Below are positions 16,869 to 25,897 of a stretch of 64,000 nucleotides of DNA, piece by piece (the first letter of the stretch is position 1; the number at the start of each line of letters is the position of its first letter). Where the stretch lies: NCBI RefSeq assembly GCF_026191725.2, contig NZ_CP120863.1, positions 4,258,001-4,322,000 on the forward strand, read 5' to 3'. The stretch is from Roseibium porphyridii. Lineage in GTDB: Bacteria; Pseudomonadota; Alphaproteobacteria; Rhizobiales; Stappiaceae. The translations under genes were made by a program, and so were the position numbers. Under the pieces are notes generated by a model. That model made no database searches, was not told the origin of the DNA, and saw only the letters and a list, made by a program, of their open reading frames with translations.

Positions 16869-17771
16869 TCAGGTTCGCCCGAGGTAAAGATCGCTACTCG
16901 CCTTGAATGAATCGGCTGCGAACCGCAGAAAGGTCCGTATCCTGGTGACGTTTTTAAGATCGGGATGAGTCAGGACCCAAATATCGAGATACCGGCTCGG
17001 CTCCATGCCTGGCACCCTGACCAACTCAGGATCGGGATCGCCCAAGAAGCAAGGCAACCGACCAATGCCCATTCCAGCTTTAATGGCTGCCAGCATGGCG
17101 ATCATGTCGTCCGACACCAGACTGACATAGGCTTTGGGATAGCGCGCCCGGATCTCTTTTGGAACGTTGCGCCCCCACCATTTGAAGACAACACATGGCA
17201 AGTCCGCATTGTCATGACTAACATCCATGGCCTCACGATTGCGGCGCGCAAATTCCTTCGACATATAGAACGTTCGGTTTTGACCCGTCGCCTGCCTGCC
17301 GAACAGATTTTCATCAGGATTGTTGGTCACGCGGATTGCGACATCTGCTTCGCGCCGATGCAGGCTGAGCTTTTCGTTGGCCGCAATCATCTCAAGTTCA
17401 ATGCGCGGATGCCGCTCTGAGAACTTCTGCATGATCTCTGCGACTTGAACCTGAAAAAGCAACTGTGCCGCAGTGACACGAAGGGGGCCTTCAAGATCCG
17501 TGTCCTGTGCGGTGATCCTAGTGTCGAGCGCAAACACTTCCGTTTCAACGCGCCGTGCTGCCGAAACAGCTTCTTCGCCGGCAACGGTTGGCTTGAACCC
17601 ATCCGGCAGGCGGTCGAACAGTCTCGTCCCGAGGCGGTCTTCCAGTGCCGACAATCTGCGAGACACAGTGGAGTGAGTTACCCCGAGCGCCCTTGCCGCC
17701 TTGGTCACATTGCCAGCGTTCGCAATGGCGAGCACAAACTTCAAATCATCCCAGTTGTCCATGCCGTGCAT
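16869..17771 (-). CDS. LysR-family transcriptional regulator
   Basis: A typical LysR activator or repressor of 300 residues. The N-terminal winged helix-turn-helix is clear (LKFVLAIANAGNVTKAARAL, then GVTHSTVSRRLSALEDRLGT), followed by a substrate-binding effector domain. It converges with the nitrile hydratase operon (four bases between stops) and diverges from the DUF1330-like gene that starts at 17860, its most likely target. A second ATG at 17762 is equally possible as start. Confidence 0.92.
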   Translation of the reverse strand: MHGMDNWDDLKFVLAIANAGNVTKAARALGVTHSTVSRRLSALEDRLGTRLFDRLPDGFKPTVAGEEAVSAARRVETEVFALDTRITAQDTDLEGPLRVTAAQLLFQVQVAEIMQKFSERHPRIELEMIAANEKLSLHRREADVAIRVTNNPDENLFGRQATGQNRTFYMSKEFARRNREAMDVSHDNADLPCVVFKWWGRNVPKEIRARYPKAYVSLVSDDMIAMLAAIKAGMGIGRLPCFLGDPDPELVRVPGMEPSRYLDIWVLTHPDLKNVTRIRTFLRFAADSFKASSDLYLGRT

Positions 17772-17859
17772 TTTTGCACACTAGCATTCCGAATTTGAAT
17801 ATTTTTTCGCATGAAAACTTGATGCAGTGTTGCGCCATCTCTTCAAAAGGAGTTTTGAG

Positions 17860-18147
17860 ATGACCATACAGGCACTTGCCATGATTACCGTCACAGACAA
17901 GGAAACTCTCAGCGCCTACCGCGAAAAAGCCGCCGATGCGCTTGCCAAACATGGGGGAAGCGTGGTTGCTGCTGATCCAGAGCCGTTGGTGCTGGAAGCT
18001 GCCATAGACGCTCCGAATATCACTGCACTGCTCTCGTTTCCGGATACGAAGGCAGCTCAAGCATGGCACGCGGATCCGGAGCTCGCCGAGGTCCATGCAC
18101 TGCGCAACAAGGGTGGTAAATCGACCATCATCATGCTGCCGGATTGA
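17860..18147 (+). CDS. DUF1330-family small protein
   Basis: A 95-residue protein with the dimeric alpha-beta barrel plan of DUF1330: a beta strand at the start (IQALAMITVTDKETLSAYREK), a middle GGSVVAADPEPLVLEA, then a FPDTKAAQAWHADPEL segment, the usual W..SP.Y region of the family in altered form. Function unknown; relatives resemble small monooxygenase-fold proteins. The ATG at 17860 follows an AAGGAG site. It is probably controlled by the divergent LysR regulator; a terminator follows 8 bases after its stop. Confidence 0.8.
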   Translation: MTIQALAMITVTDKETLSAYREKAADALAKHGGSVVAADPEPLVLEAAIDAPNITALLSFPDTKAAQAWHADPELAEVHALRNKGGKSTIIMLPD

Positions 18148-18155
18148 TGTTTGAG

Positions 18156-18182
18156 CCAGCCCTGATTTCAGGGCTGGTTGTC
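18156..18182 (+). terminator. Intrinsic terminator after DUF1330 gene
   Basis: A perfect 10-base stem CCAGCCCTGA / TCAGGGCTGG (18156-18165 and 18168-18177) with a two-base loop, followed by TTGTCT. The T-run is weak but the stem is strong and sits directly after the stop at 18147. Confidence 0.6.
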
Positions 18183-18286
18183 TCCGTCGGCCTTTGCTAC
18201 ACCTTCGGCGATTTCCGACTATTAAGCCATCTGGGCATTACATCCGACTTTGTTGGGCAGCGACAAAAAAGCGGCCAGCATCAAAC

Positions 18287-18880
18287 TCAACTCACCGGCT
18301 TCACAAGACGCATGCGCCAGGTCACGCCCTTCTTGTCCGAGACAAGGCGGTAGTCATCCAGAACTTCCCAGTTCGCCTCATTGTCCGTCGCTTCCCAGAG
18401 CCGGTTGATCAGCTTGTTAGCCCCCGACTCAGGACGTTTCGGGGAATACATGGAAAGCGCGATGACCCCGTCCTTTTTCAGGAACGGCACATAGCGGGCA
18501 ACAAGTGCTGCGGGATCGTCAGCAAAATGCAGCACTTCATTGAAAACGATGGCAGAAAAGGATTCTCCGTCCTTCGGTTCGAATGTGTGCATGTCGCCGG
18601 CGCGCAAGGATGCGATTGCCGGATCCACATCGGCGATTTCCAGGGAAGCTGGAGACAGATCCATGCCCACATAACGCTTGATACCCATGGGCTGCAGGCG
18701 TTCGTAGAGCAGGCCTTCACCGCAACCAATGTCGAGCACCTCGTCCATGGTTCCGGTCAGGCTGAGCCACATGCCGATAATGCCATAGCGTCCGCTTTCC
18801 GGCAGTGAACGCAAGAAGGCCCAACGGCCTGCTTCATATTCTTCATCCCAACCTTCGGCAGTTGTGGCGTTTTTCGACAT
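18287..18880 (-). CDS. Class I SAM-dependent methyltransferase
   Basis: A small cytoplasmic methyltransferase of 197 residues. The SAM-binding motif is VLDIGCGEGLLYERL (about residues 50-64), followed by the acidic end of the second strand (YVGMDLSPASLEIA) and the motif IVFNEVLHFADD. The ATG at 18880 has an AGGAAG site; the open frame upstream of it runs through the terminator of the ABC operon and is not coding. Substrate unknown. Confidence 0.87.
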   Translation of the reverse strand: MSKNATTAEGWDEEYEAGRWAFLRSLPESGRYGIIGMWLSLTGTMDEVLDIGCGEGLLYERLQPMGIKRYVGMDLSPASLEIADVDPAIASLRAGDMHTFEPKDGESFSAIVFNEVLHFADDPAALVARYVPFLKKDGVIALSMYSPKRPESGANKLINRLWEATDNEANWEVLDDYRLVSDKKGVTWRMRLVKPVS

Positions 18881-18896
18881 GGATCGCTTCCTAACA

Positions 18897-18922
18897 CTAA
18901 AGACGGGCCAGAACGGCCCGTC
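18897..18922 (-). terminator. Probable terminator of the oligopeptide ABC operon
   Basis: A perfect eight-base stem GACGGGCC / GGCCCGTC with loop AGAAC, 26 bases after the stop of the last permease gene; on the minus strand it is followed by TTTAGTG. The T-run is short, so it may be modest. Confidence 0.55.
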
Positions 18923-18947
18923 ATGTCTTTTCAGAATTTGTGCTGCA

Positions 18948-20129
18948 TCACTTATAGGGATCTGCTGCGTCACGCAAACCATCGCCGAGGAAATTGAACG
19001 CCAGCACAACAATGATGATGGGGATTACCGGAGCCATCAGCCAGGGATAAACCGTTACCACCGAAATGTTCTGTGCCTCATTCAACAAGACACCCCAGGA
19101 AATCGCCGGACGCCTGAGGCCGAGGTTGAGGAACGACAACGCTGTTTCCCCCAGGATCATCGATGGGATCGACAACGAAGCAGACGCAATGATGTGGCTG
19201 GTGAAACCGGGCAACAGATGCCGGGTGATGACCCGTTTCGGCTTTGCCCCCATCAACACCGCAGCCTTGGCATATTCTTCCTCACGCAGAGACAGAAGCT
19301 TTGACCTGACGGCTCTGGCAAGCCCGGGCCAATCCAGCAGCCCCAGGATGATCGTGAGGCCGAAATAGATCCAGACCGGGCTCCAGGTAACAGGCAACGC
19401 TGCGGAAAGCGCCATCCAGAGCGGCAACTCAGGCAAGGATCGAATGATCTCGATAGCGCGTTGGATCACGCTGTCGGCCAAACCACCGAAATAGCCGGCG
19501 ATGCCGCCGAAGAAGAGGCCGAGAACGATTGAAATGGCAACACCGATAAGACCGACGGTCAGGGACAGACGTGCGCCATAGACAAGACCGGAGAATTGAT
19601 CTCGGCCCAGACGGTCCGTTCCCAACAGGAACATCGTGCCGCCTTCAGCCGGACAGACCAGATGGAAAGACGCGTCGAACAGGCCCCAGAATTCGTAGTC
19701 GTCCCCACTGCAGAAGAACCGCAGCTTCTGCACTTGCGTCGTGTCGTCCTTGAACACCCATTGCAGGGTCTCCATGTCGATCTCGGACGTCATCCCATAG
19801 ACAAAGGGCCCGACAAAGGATCCTTCGTGGAAGAGGTGGATGGGTTGGGGAGGCGCATAAAGATGCAAGCTGTCGCGGGTATTCGCGTCATAAGGTGCAA
19901 TCAGTTCAGCAAAAGGTACCGTCAGGTAGAACAGGATCAGGATGACACCTGACCAGACCGCAACCTTGTGGCGTTTGAACTTCCACCACATGATCTTCCA
20001 CTGCGAAGCCTGATAGAAACGCTCTTGTTCAGGCGTCATTTCCTCCGCGACAGCGGGGTTGAAAGGAGTGGGATCGACGTAGTGTTCAACGTCCCGAACC
20101 GGCGTTCCATTGTTTGCATCCGAGCTCAT
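18948..20129 (-). CDS. Oligopeptide-type ABC transporter permease, OppC family
   Basis: Inner-membrane permease of a peptide or nickel-type importer. The 393-residue protein has an N-terminal cytoplasmic extension (residues 1-50), a first helix (VAVWSGVILILFYL), a long periplasmic loop (about 80-175) with two cysteines (CSGDDYEFW, HLVCPAEG) and then the transport domain with five helices. The EAA-type loop that contacts the ATPase is REEEYAKAAVLMGAKPKRVI. It overlaps the upstream OppB-type permease by four bases and is the last gene of the operon. The large loop is longer than in classical OppC. Confidence 0.9.
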   Translation of the reverse strand: MSSDANNGTPVRDVEHYVDPTPFNPAVAEEMTPEQERFYQASQWKIMWWKFKRHKVAVWSGVILILFYLTVPFAELIAPYDANTRDSLHLYAPPQPIHLFHEGSFVGPFVYGMTSEIDMETLQWVFKDDTTQVQKLRFFCSGDDYEFWGLFDASFHLVCPAEGGTMFLLGTDRLGRDQFSGLVYGARLSLTVGLIGVAISIVLGLFFGGIAGYFGGLADSVIQRAIEIIRSLPELPLWMALSAALPVTWSPVWIYFGLTIILGLLDWPGLARAVRSKLLSLREEEYAKAAVLMGAKPKRVITRHLLPGFTSHIIASASLSIPSMILGETALSFLNLGLRRPAISWGVLLNEAQNISVVTVYPWLMAPVIPIIIVVLAFNFLGDGLRDAADPYK

Positions 20130-21151
20130 GACGATGCCCTCCCGCCAAGACGGATGCGCGGATCGAGAACCGCAAGCAGCAGGTCTGAAATCAACATGCC
20201 AATCAGGGTCAGAACAGCTACGAAAAGCAATATGAACCCTGAAAGGAACTGATCCTGCGACTGAAGTGCCGAAACCAGAACGGGTCCGACCGTAGGAAGG
20301 CTCATCACCACGGACACAATCACCGAGCCTGACACCATCGACGGGATCAGGTTGCCAATATCGGCAATGAACGGATTGATCGCCATTCGAAGCGGATATT
20401 TCACCAGAAGCTGATTCTCCTTCAGCCCCTTTGCCCTGCCGGTGGTGACATATTGTTTGTGAAGTTCATCCAGCAGGTTGGCTCGAAGACGACGGATCAT
20501 GGCCGCCGTTCCGGAGGTTCCGATCACAATCGTCGGCACAATCAAATGGGCCAACACCGACATCGCCTTATCAAAACTCCACGGCTGATCGATATACTCC
20601 GGCGCCATAAGTCCGCCCACCGAGAGGCCGAACCAGCGATTGAAGAAATAAAGAAGGATCAAGGCAAGCAGGAAATTCGGCGTGGCCAATCCGATATAGC
20701 CGACAAAGGTGATGCCATAGTCACCCCAGGAATACTGCCGTGTAGCGGAATAGATGCCGATCGGAAAGGCAACCACATAGACAAATAGGATCGTTGCAAA
20801 ATTCAGAACCACCGTGAGCGGCAATGTCGGCCCGATTACCTGGTCAACCGGCTTGTCGAACTCGAAAGACCAGCCCCAATTGCCTTGAATGAGCCCATCA
20901 AGCCCATGAGGTCCGGGCCACAGACCGACCCAGATCAGGTATCTTTCGAAAAATGGCCGATCAAGCGAAAATTCCTTGCGCAGGAACTCCAGCTTCGCAA
21001 CAGACGAACTCTCCCCTGAAGCCTTCAGAGCTGCAATCTGGTTGGAAATATAGTCTCCGGTCGGAAGCTCGATGATGAAAAACGTCAGAAAGCTGATCAC
21101 CAGCAAAGTCGGGATCATCATCAATATCCGACGTATTATATAGTAGAGCAC
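20126..21151 (-). CDS. Oligopeptide-type ABC transporter permease, OppB family
   Basis: The partner permease of 341 residues. It begins with a GTG at 21151 and the typical OppB start YYIIRRILMMIPTLLVIS, and has six predicted helices. The ATPase-contact loop is HKQYVTTGRAKGLKENQLLVKYPLR. A periplasmic region between helices 1 and 2 is about 90 residues. It lies in the same operon as the O-methyltransferase (78 bases upstream) and the OppC-type gene (four-base overlap). Confidence 0.92.
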   Translation of the reverse strand: MLYYIIRRILMMIPTLLVISFLTFFIIELPTGDYISNQIAALKASGESSSVAKLEFLRKEFSLDRPFFERYLIWVGLWPGPHGLDGLIQGNWGWSFEFDKPVDQVIGPTLPLTVVLNFATILFVYVVAFPIGIYSATRQYSWGDYGITFVGYIGLATPNFLLALILLYFFNRWFGLSVGGLMAPEYIDQPWSFDKAMSVLAHLIVPTIVIGTSGTAAMIRRLRANLLDELHKQYVTTGRAKGLKENQLLVKYPLRMAINPFIADIGNLIPSMVSGSVIVSVVMSLPTVGPVLVSALQSQDQFLSGFILLFVAVLTLIGMLISDLLLAVLDPRIRLGGRASS

Positions 21152-21229
21152 TTATTCCCCCTAAGCCCCAACTGCGTCTGAATAAGAGCCGTCGCTGCAC
21201 CAGCGACAACATGAACTATTACCCCAGCA

Positions 21230-21892
21230 TCAGGCCGCCTTCAGCGCAAGCGTCAGGCCGTCTGAAAACGGCAACATTGAAATCACCACCCGGTCGTCAT
21301 CCCGCAATCGCGCATTCAAGGCGCGAATGTCATCGACAGCAGGATCCTTGATTTCCGGATCGATGACGTCACCGAGACGAAGCATGTTGTCGAACACCAT
21401 AATCCCGCCGGTTCTGAGCAGTTTCAAGGCAAGCTCGTAATAGGCGGTATAACTCTTCTTGTCGGCGTCGACGAAAATCAGATCGAATGAACTTCCTTCA
21501 CCTTCGTTGAGCATGTCCTGCATGACCCCTTGCGCCCGTCCGATCCGAAAATCGATCTTGTGGCGAACACCAGCTTCCTGCCAATGGGTTTCTGCCAGCT
21601 CCTGCCAATTGTTGCGCTTGTCGATGGCGACAACGCGGCCATCATCAGGCAGAGCAGAGGCCATCCATAGTGTGGAGTAGCCGGTGAACACACCAAGCTC
21701 CATAACCCTTTTGGCGTTCAAGGCCTTGATCAGGAAATACAGCAACTGGCCCTGCTCCTGCGGGACACGCATATCGGCGTCCGGCAGGATTTGAGTGTGG
21801 TGGCGAAGTCTTTTAAGTGATGCGGATTCCCGGGTCCCGTGCTGGCAAACATAGTCGATAAGGTCTGCGGTAATCTCCAGCCGGTCAGCCAT
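21230..21892 (-). CDS. Class I O-methyltransferase, catechol/caffeoyl-CoA type
   Basis: A 220-residue SAM- and metal-dependent methyltransferase. The SAM site is VMELGVFTGYSTLWMASALP (about residues 60-79), followed by VVAIDKRNNWQELAE and the metal-binding DADKKSYTAYYE and DNML segments that mark the caffeoyl-CoA/catechol group. It follows a GGAGG site. It lies inside the ABC importer operon, between the binding protein (43 bases) and the OppB permease (78 bases). Such a placement suggests action on the imported compound, but this is inference. Confidence 0.9.
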   Translation of the reverse strand: MADRLEITADLIDYVCQHGTRESASLKRLRHHTQILPDADMRVPQEQGQLLYFLIKALNAKRVMELGVFTGYSTLWMASALPDDGRVVAIDKRNNWQELAETHWQEAGVRHKIDFRIGRAQGVMQDMLNEGEGSSFDLIFVDADKKSYTAYYELALKLLRTGGIMVFDNMLRLGDVIDPEIKDPAVDDIRALNARLRDDDRVVISMLPFSDGLTLALKAA

Positions 21893-21935
21893 ATTTCCTC
21901 CGTATGAGTCCCGGAAATCCCTTTCAGGTGCTGGT

Positions 21936-23819
21936 TCAGTTCGTCAGATAGAACTCATCCATACGATGAATTCCAAAATGCGCGCCCGGATCCCAGCCAT
22001 AGATGCCTTCAAGCGGGACATTTTCCACATTCTTGATCGCAACTGGCTGGCGAACGCCGGAGACAAGACCAATGCGGATTGTCTCGTTGGCATGGATCTG
22101 GAGCATCTCATCCCAGATCTTTGTGCGCTCTTCGGGTGTCTTGGAGACGAGCCAGGACTTGTAGAGTTCCATCAAACGCTCGGCAGGCGCCCAATCCGGC
22201 TTTTCGCCACCCTCTCCCTGTGTCTCGTAGTAGTCACCCCAGGCGTGCCAAGACAAAACATCTCCATGAACCGGCGCAAGGTCTTCCGGTGGCATTTCTG
22301 AAGTTGGAATACCGTTCTCAAGACCCCACCAGACCGACATGACCAGCTGACCGGTGATTGCCCGTTCACGCAGGTTGTCGCGCTGGCTCGGTTTGGCGAA
22401 CAGTTTGATGCCGAGTTCACCCCACATCTCACCCACCAGTTCCAATGCATCGTCCTGCACCTGGGCTTCGCCTGCTGTCTCCACGATGATTTCGATCGGC
22501 CTGCCATCCGGCAGAAGGCGCGTGCCTTCGTCGTCGCGCTTCGTCAGACCAATTTCATCCAGCAGCTCATTGGCCTTGTCCGGGTCATATTCGGCCCACT
22601 TGGTCGTGTACTCAGGCTTGTAAAGCGGGCTTGCCGAAAGGATCGTGTCGTTGCCTGGCGTACCAAGACCGAAGAACAGAACACGATTGATCAGATTGCG
22701 GTCGATGCCGAGCGACAATGCGTGGCGGAAGCGATTGTCACGGAACAGCGCGCGCCACTCGGGATCCTTCACTGTGAAGTTCGGAAGAATGGAAATTTCG
22801 GAGCCCTTGGTATTGGACCACAGCGCCGTCACGTAGTCGTTCTGCTTCTCACCCTTTTTCAGGACGGTGATATCTGAGAAGCTCAAGTTTCTGGCCTGCA
22901 GGTCACTCTCGCCGGCTTGCGTTTTCGCCGGGATCAGCTTGCCGTCAGCCACCGTCATGATGACGTTGTCGACATAAGGCAACTGTTGTCCGGTGCTGTC
23001 GACCCGATGGTAATATGGATTGCGTTCCAGAATGAACCGAAGATCGCTGTCGTCGCGCATGCGCACCCAGGGCTGAAGGCTTGGAAGCGCGACATTCCGG
23101 GCGTTGTACATGTCGTCTCTTTTGGCATGAAGCGGTGCCCAGTTGCGCGCTTTTACCTTGGCAGCTTCCTTGGTGATGAAGTCCGGATCGCCGTATTTCT
23201 CATGAAACTGTTTCAGATAATGCGCCGGGCGATAGATAAACGGAGGCCGGGCTTTAGCAAGTTCCGGCAGGAACAGCGGATTGGGCTCATCCCACGTGAA
23301 ACGAACGGTGGTCTCGTCCACCACCTCGAACTTCGGACCTTTGCCGTTCACAACAAGAAACGGCGGCAAACCGGAGGGTGTCAACTTTTCATTGCTGACA
23401 ATGTCCTCAAAATAGTAACGGAAGTCTTCGGCTCCAAAAGGATGTCCATCGGACCATTTGTGGCCTTCACGGGTGTGAAACGTGAAAATGCGTCCATCTT
23501 CCACTTCAACATCTTCAAGAATGTCGGGCAGCAGCTCCAGCTTGTCGTTATAGCCAACGAGGCGTGCGTAGCCCCAGACATTGATCAGACGCACATCCTT
23601 GGCGCGTCCAATAAGTGTGTCGATGGCACCGCCGTGTTTGCCGACCGTGCGGCCCTTGGATTCGAGATCCACGACAAGCGGTTCGGATGGAAGCCTTTCG
23701 GCCACCGGTGGAAGTGCCGGGTCGAGCCCTGGCGTTTCCTTCAGTTCCAGCGCGGCCAAAGGCCCCGCGAACATGGCAGCGGTCACAAACAGACCGGCCC
23801 TTACGGTGTTCATAAGCAT
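21936..23819 (-). CDS. Periplasmic peptide-type solute-binding protein
   Basis: A 627-residue SBP_bac_5-family binding protein with a Sec signal peptide at the N-terminus (MLMNTVRAGLFVTAAMFAG, then PLAALE). The body has family features (FHTREGHKWSDGHPFGAEDF, then RFRHALSLGIDRNLINRVLF, and ELLDEIGLTKRDDEGTRLLP). It is longer than DppA/OppA (about 540), a trait of the subgroup that binds larger or modified peptides or oligosaccharides. The ATG at 23819 overlaps the TAA of the ATPase gene by one base; an in-frame ATG two codons on is also possible. Ligand unknown. Confidence 0.9.
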   Translation of the reverse strand: MLMNTVRAGLFVTAAMFAGPLAALELKETPGLDPALPPVAERLPSEPLVVDLESKGRTVGKHGGAIDTLIGRAKDVRLINVWGYARLVGYNDKLELLPDILEDVEVEDGRIFTFHTREGHKWSDGHPFGAEDFRYYFEDIVSNEKLTPSGLPPFLVVNGKGPKFEVVDETTVRFTWDEPNPLFLPELAKARPPFIYRPAHYLKQFHEKYGDPDFITKEAAKVKARNWAPLHAKRDDMYNARNVALPSLQPWVRMRDDSDLRFILERNPYYHRVDSTGQQLPYVDNVIMTVADGKLIPAKTQAGESDLQARNLSFSDITVLKKGEKQNDYVTALWSNTKGSEISILPNFTVKDPEWRALFRDNRFRHALSLGIDRNLINRVLFFGLGTPGNDTILSASPLYKPEYTTKWAEYDPDKANELLDEIGLTKRDDEGTRLLPDGRPIEIIVETAGEAQVQDDALELVGEMWGELGIKLFAKPSQRDNLRERAITGQLVMSVWWGLENGIPTSEMPPEDLAPVHGDVLSWHAWGDYYETQGEGGEKPDWAPAERLMELYKSWLVSKTPEERTKIWDEMLQIHANETIRIGLVSGVRQPVAIKNVENVPLEGIYGWDPGAHFGIHRMDEFYLTN

Positions 23820-25705
23820 TATGCAGCTGTCCCCTCTTGCGCCCCAGTGTTCTTTAGGCCAGGTGCGCAGACAAAGTGATCCGGTTCCATTTCCACAAGC
23901 AACGGTTCCTGACCGTCTACAAGGCGGAATGGTTCCGGCCAAAGTTGCGGCTCTGATGCGTTGTTCGCATCCAGGGCGGCAAAATCAAGTGGCGCTGACA
24001 GGTCCGGTTCCGGTACCGCGGACAAGAGCGCTTTTGTATAAGGATGAAGCGGGTTGCCAACCACAGTTCGCGTCTCACCAATTTCAACCAAACGGCCGCG
24101 GCACATGACTGCGATCCTGTCGGCAACATAATCGACAACGGCAAGGTTGTGACTGACAAAAAGGTAAGTGAGATTGAGATCTCGCTTCAGGTCCTGAAGC
24201 AAATTGAGGATTTGCGCCTGGACAGAAACATCCAGTGCCGACGTCGGCTCATCACACAAGATGAATTCCGGGTTGAGCGTCAGCGCTCTGGCAATACCGA
24301 TGCGCTGCCTTTGACCTCCGGAAAAGGAATGCGGATACCGTCTCAGGAACCGCGGATCGAGACCGACAAGGTTCATGAGATTGCGCGCGCGTTCCGCGCG
24401 CTCCTTCGGCGTACCGACACCATGCACTTCCAAGGGCTCCATCAGCGTGTCGTTGATGGTCATGCGCGGGTTGAGCGAGGAAAACGGATCCTGGAATATC
24501 AATTGAACCCGGCGACGGTAATCCATCAAATCCGCGCCACTCAGATTGGCGACGTCTTCCAGTCCTTTGCCGCGGTTGTAGAGAACCTGACCGCCCTCGA
24601 TACCTATGGCCCTCAATATGGCCTTTGCGGCTGTTGTCTTGCCTGATCCGGATTCGCCGACCAGACCAAGGCATTCTCCGCGGCGAATGGTCAGGCTGAT
24701 ATCGTCCAGAGCGGTCAGGGTCTTGGCCTTGGCCCCGAAGAATGACCCCTTGCGCAGCGTGAACTGCTTGGTCACATTCCGCATTTCAACCAGCGGCTCG
24801 CCTGGCGCCACGTCGCAGTGGGGCCTGTTGCTCGTCAGCTCTTCCGATTTCAGAACAATGGGCCGGATCGGCACCAGCCGTTCATCCTTGTCCATGTGAA
24901 AGCTTGGAACCGCGTTCAAAAGCGCTTTCAGGTAGTCGTGCTTCGGATCGGAAAAAAGCTGCTGTGCAGTACCTTTCTCCATGATCCGCCCATGATAAAT
25001 CACTGCGATCTCGTCAGCCATATTGGCAACAACACCGAAATCGTGGGTGATCATCAGAACGGACATGCGCAGTTCCGATTGAACTTCACGGATCAACTTC
25101 AGAATTTCCGCCTGGATCGTAACATCGAGAGCCGTTGTCGGCTCATCGGCGATCAACAATGCGGGCCGGCAGATCATCGCCATCGCGATCATGGCTCGTT
25201 GGCGCAAGCCACCGGACAACTCAAAGGGATATGTTTCGAGCGCTCTCTCAGGATCGGGAAACTTGACGAGACTGAGCATTGTCTTGGTCAGTTCGCTTGC
25301 CTCTGCCCTGGAAACATTCCTGTGCAACAGGGCGGCTTCGCCGATCTGGTCTCCGATCGTGTGGAGCGGCGAGAGTGATGTCATCGGTTCTTGAAAAATA
25401 ATCGCAACACGATTTCCGCGCAGATGCCGCATTTGCGGCCCCTTGCGTTCCAGAGCCGCGATGTCCACGGGTGGTTCTTCGCCTGTCGGATCTGCCAGAA
25501 TTACCTTGCCGGACGAGATCTCCGCTGCCTGAGGCAACAGCCCCATGATTGTCTGCGAAATAACGGTCTTGCCGGACCCCGATTCCCCTACCAGCGCGAC
25601 AGTCCGGTTTTCGGGAACGACAAACGACACATCATCGACAGCACGCACGCGGCCTTCTGCTGTATTAAAATCTACCGTCAGTCCCTCAATCGAGAGAACA
25701 TTCAC
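23819..25705 (-). CDS. Fused double ATPase of a peptide ABC importer (DppD-DppF type)
   Basis: One 628-residue protein that joins both ATPase subunits of an oligopeptide-type importer. The first domain has Walker A GESGSGKT, signature LSGGLRQRAM and Walker B LLIADEPTTALD; the second has GESGSGKT, FSGGQRQRIG and FILCDEPTSALD. All catalytic residues are present. I chose the GTG at 25705, nine bases after GGGGAGG; the open frame begins seven codons earlier with TTG. It is the first gene of a five-gene minus-strand operon: ATPase, binding protein, O-methyltransferase and two permeases. Confidence 0.93.
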   Translation of the reverse strand: MNVLSIEGLTVDFNTAEGRVRAVDDVSFVVPENRTVALVGESGSGKTVISQTIMGLLPQAAEISSGKVILADPTGEEPPVDIAALERKGPQMRHLRGNRVAIIFQEPMTSLSPLHTIGDQIGEAALLHRNVSRAEASELTKTMLSLVKFPDPERALETYPFELSGGLRQRAMIAMAMICRPALLIADEPTTALDVTIQAEILKLIREVQSELRMSVLMITHDFGVVANMADEIAVIYHGRIMEKGTAQQLFSDPKHDYLKALLNAVPSFHMDKDERLVPIRPIVLKSEELTSNRPHCDVAPGEPLVEMRNVTKQFTLRKGSFFGAKAKTLTALDDISLTIRRGECLGLVGESGSGKTTAAKAILRAIGIEGGQVLYNRGKGLEDVANLSGADLMDYRRRVQLIFQDPFSSLNPRMTINDTLMEPLEVHGVGTPKERAERARNLMNLVGLDPRFLRRYPHSFSGGQRQRIGIARALTLNPEFILCDEPTSALDVSVQAQILNLLQDLKRDLNLTYLFVSHNLAVVDYVADRIAVMCRGRLVEIGETRTVVGNPLHPYTKALLSAVPEPDLSAPLDFAALDANNASEPQLWPEPFRLVDGQEPLLVEMEPDHFVCAPGLKNTGAQEGTAA

Positions 25706-25897
25706 TGCGCTTTTCCTCCCCGGCAAGGATTGTCTGCGAGAGGCTTACTAAGCCCTTATTGCAACAGAAAGACAACCAAATTCGCCGGTCGATAGCAATG
25801 CAGAAATCAGTGATAAACGACTGTGACGTTCGTCACATTCTCAAAATTTTTTATTGCGGTTCATGATCTTGGCCTGCCAAGTGGCCGGAAACAGGCT

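Noticed and set aside
22917..23879. A 320-codon plus-strand frame antisense to the binding-protein gene
   Set aside because: A shadow of the binding protein and its neighbour; the minus-strand protein has clear family motifs.
25726..25897. Possible riboswitch or leader before the peptide ABC operon
   Set aside because: The sequence shows no clear conserved structure, and the 172 bases hold only promoter-like space.
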